Source: Anaerolineae bacterium (GTDB taxonomy: Bacteria > Chloroflexota > Anaerolineae > UBA4142). From it: a DNA stretch of 5,225 bases. The first letter of the stretch is position 1; every line of letters begins with the position of its first letter. The notes below the pieces were generated by a model. It was not told the DNA's origin. It worked only from the letters and a program-made list of their open reading frames with translations, and searched no databases. A program made the position numbers and the translations under genes. This document shows, in pieces, positions 5,036 to 5,225 of this stretch. The DNA lies in NCBI GenBank assembly GCA_026417715.1, contig JAOACU010000044.1, positions 8,322 to 13,546 on the forward strand, written 5' to 3'.

Positions 5036-5225
5036 CTAGCCGCCTCAATCACCGCGCGAATATTTTCCTCCGGTGTGTCCACCAACGTTACACATCCCGC
5101 CGCAATGATCAAGCCACGTTCTCCCGCTTGCGCGATAGCATCGCGCGCTTGCGCGATGACTTGCTCGCGTGTGCCATCAGCAAGCACCGCGTACTCGTCA
5201 ATTCCTCCCACAATCGTCTTGCGAA
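5026..5225 (-). CDS. Uroporphyrinogen decarboxylase (UroD)-family protein, C-terminal fragment
   Basis: Only the last 65 residues are in the window; the gene continues past the right edge. Reading on the minus strand, RKTIVGGIDEYAVL, a DGTREQV helix start, GLIIAAGC and VDTPEENIRAVIEAARKM match the C-terminal end of the UroD/methyltransferase TIM-barrel family, where the strand ending in G-G-I-D and the final D-T-P-x-E-N helix are characteristic. The cysteine in AAGC and the degenerate pattern fit the broad UroD-like and corrinoid-methyltransferase-like paralogues better than classical HemE, but the catalytic region is outside the window, so decarboxylase and methyltransferase roles cannot be separated. 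A GTG at 5211-5209 is an internal valine, not a start, because the conserved pattern continues upstream of it. The gene converges on RNase D and shares the palindrome with it. The stop is TAG at 5028-5026. Confidence 0.85.
   Translation of the reverse strand, partial: RKTIVGGIDEYAVLADGTREQVIAQARDAIAQAGERGLIIAAGCVTLVDTPEENIRAVIEAARKM

Noticed and set aside
5026..5211. A complete 61-codon minus-strand gene starting at GTG 5211
   Set aside because: The UroD-family pattern continues upstream of the GTG to the window edge (RKTI), so the GTG is an internal valine of a longer, truncated gene.

Overview
The window reads as ordinary bacterial chromosome: moderately GC-rich, dense with GCG/CGC-type codons, and tightly packed. 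The gene set (a sugar-nucleotidyltransferase fused to a phosphomannomutase-like domain, an Lgt-family membrane protein, RNase D with two HRDC domains, and a UroD-family protein) and the repeat-rich junctions suggest a Chloroflexota (Anaerolineae-like) bacterium. That placement is inference from gene content; there is no rRNA or other phylogenetic marker here.

Layout. Bases 1-60 hold a possible tail of an upstream gene, a TATAAT box and a strong ribosome binding site. Four plus-strand genes follow: a two-TM small membrane protein (61-327), an 837-residue nucleotidyltransferase/LbH/PMM-like fusion (402-2915), an Lgt-like integral membrane protein (3041-3823) and RNase D (3811-4950, overlapping its neighbour by 13 nt). 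They could form one transcription unit. On the minus strand, the last 65 residues of a UroD-family protein enter from the right edge and stop at 5026. A near-perfect 39-bp palindrome separates the two converging genes.

Two themes stand out. First, both envelope-related proteins look catalytically altered. The PMM half of the fusion keeps the fold but has lost most residues of the four phosphohexomutase active-site loops. The Lgt homologue has lost the His, Arg, Asn and Glu of the Lgt catalytic signature but keeps the rest of the family pattern. RNase D, by contrast, has every catalytic residue.

Second, three successive gene junctions (313-386, 2924-3040, 3754-3785) each carry a different short tandem array with the same design: a unit of 7-8 nt with an R-Y-T-G core, in varying orientation. 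Two of these arrays run into the end of the preceding reading frame, and the third replaces the normal leader and Shine-Dalgarno of the Lgt-like gene. Functionally, the fusion should supply a nucleotide sugar, probably GDP-mannose, for envelope glycans. The two membrane proteins may also belong to envelope biology, while RNase D and the UroD-family protein look like unrelated neighbours.
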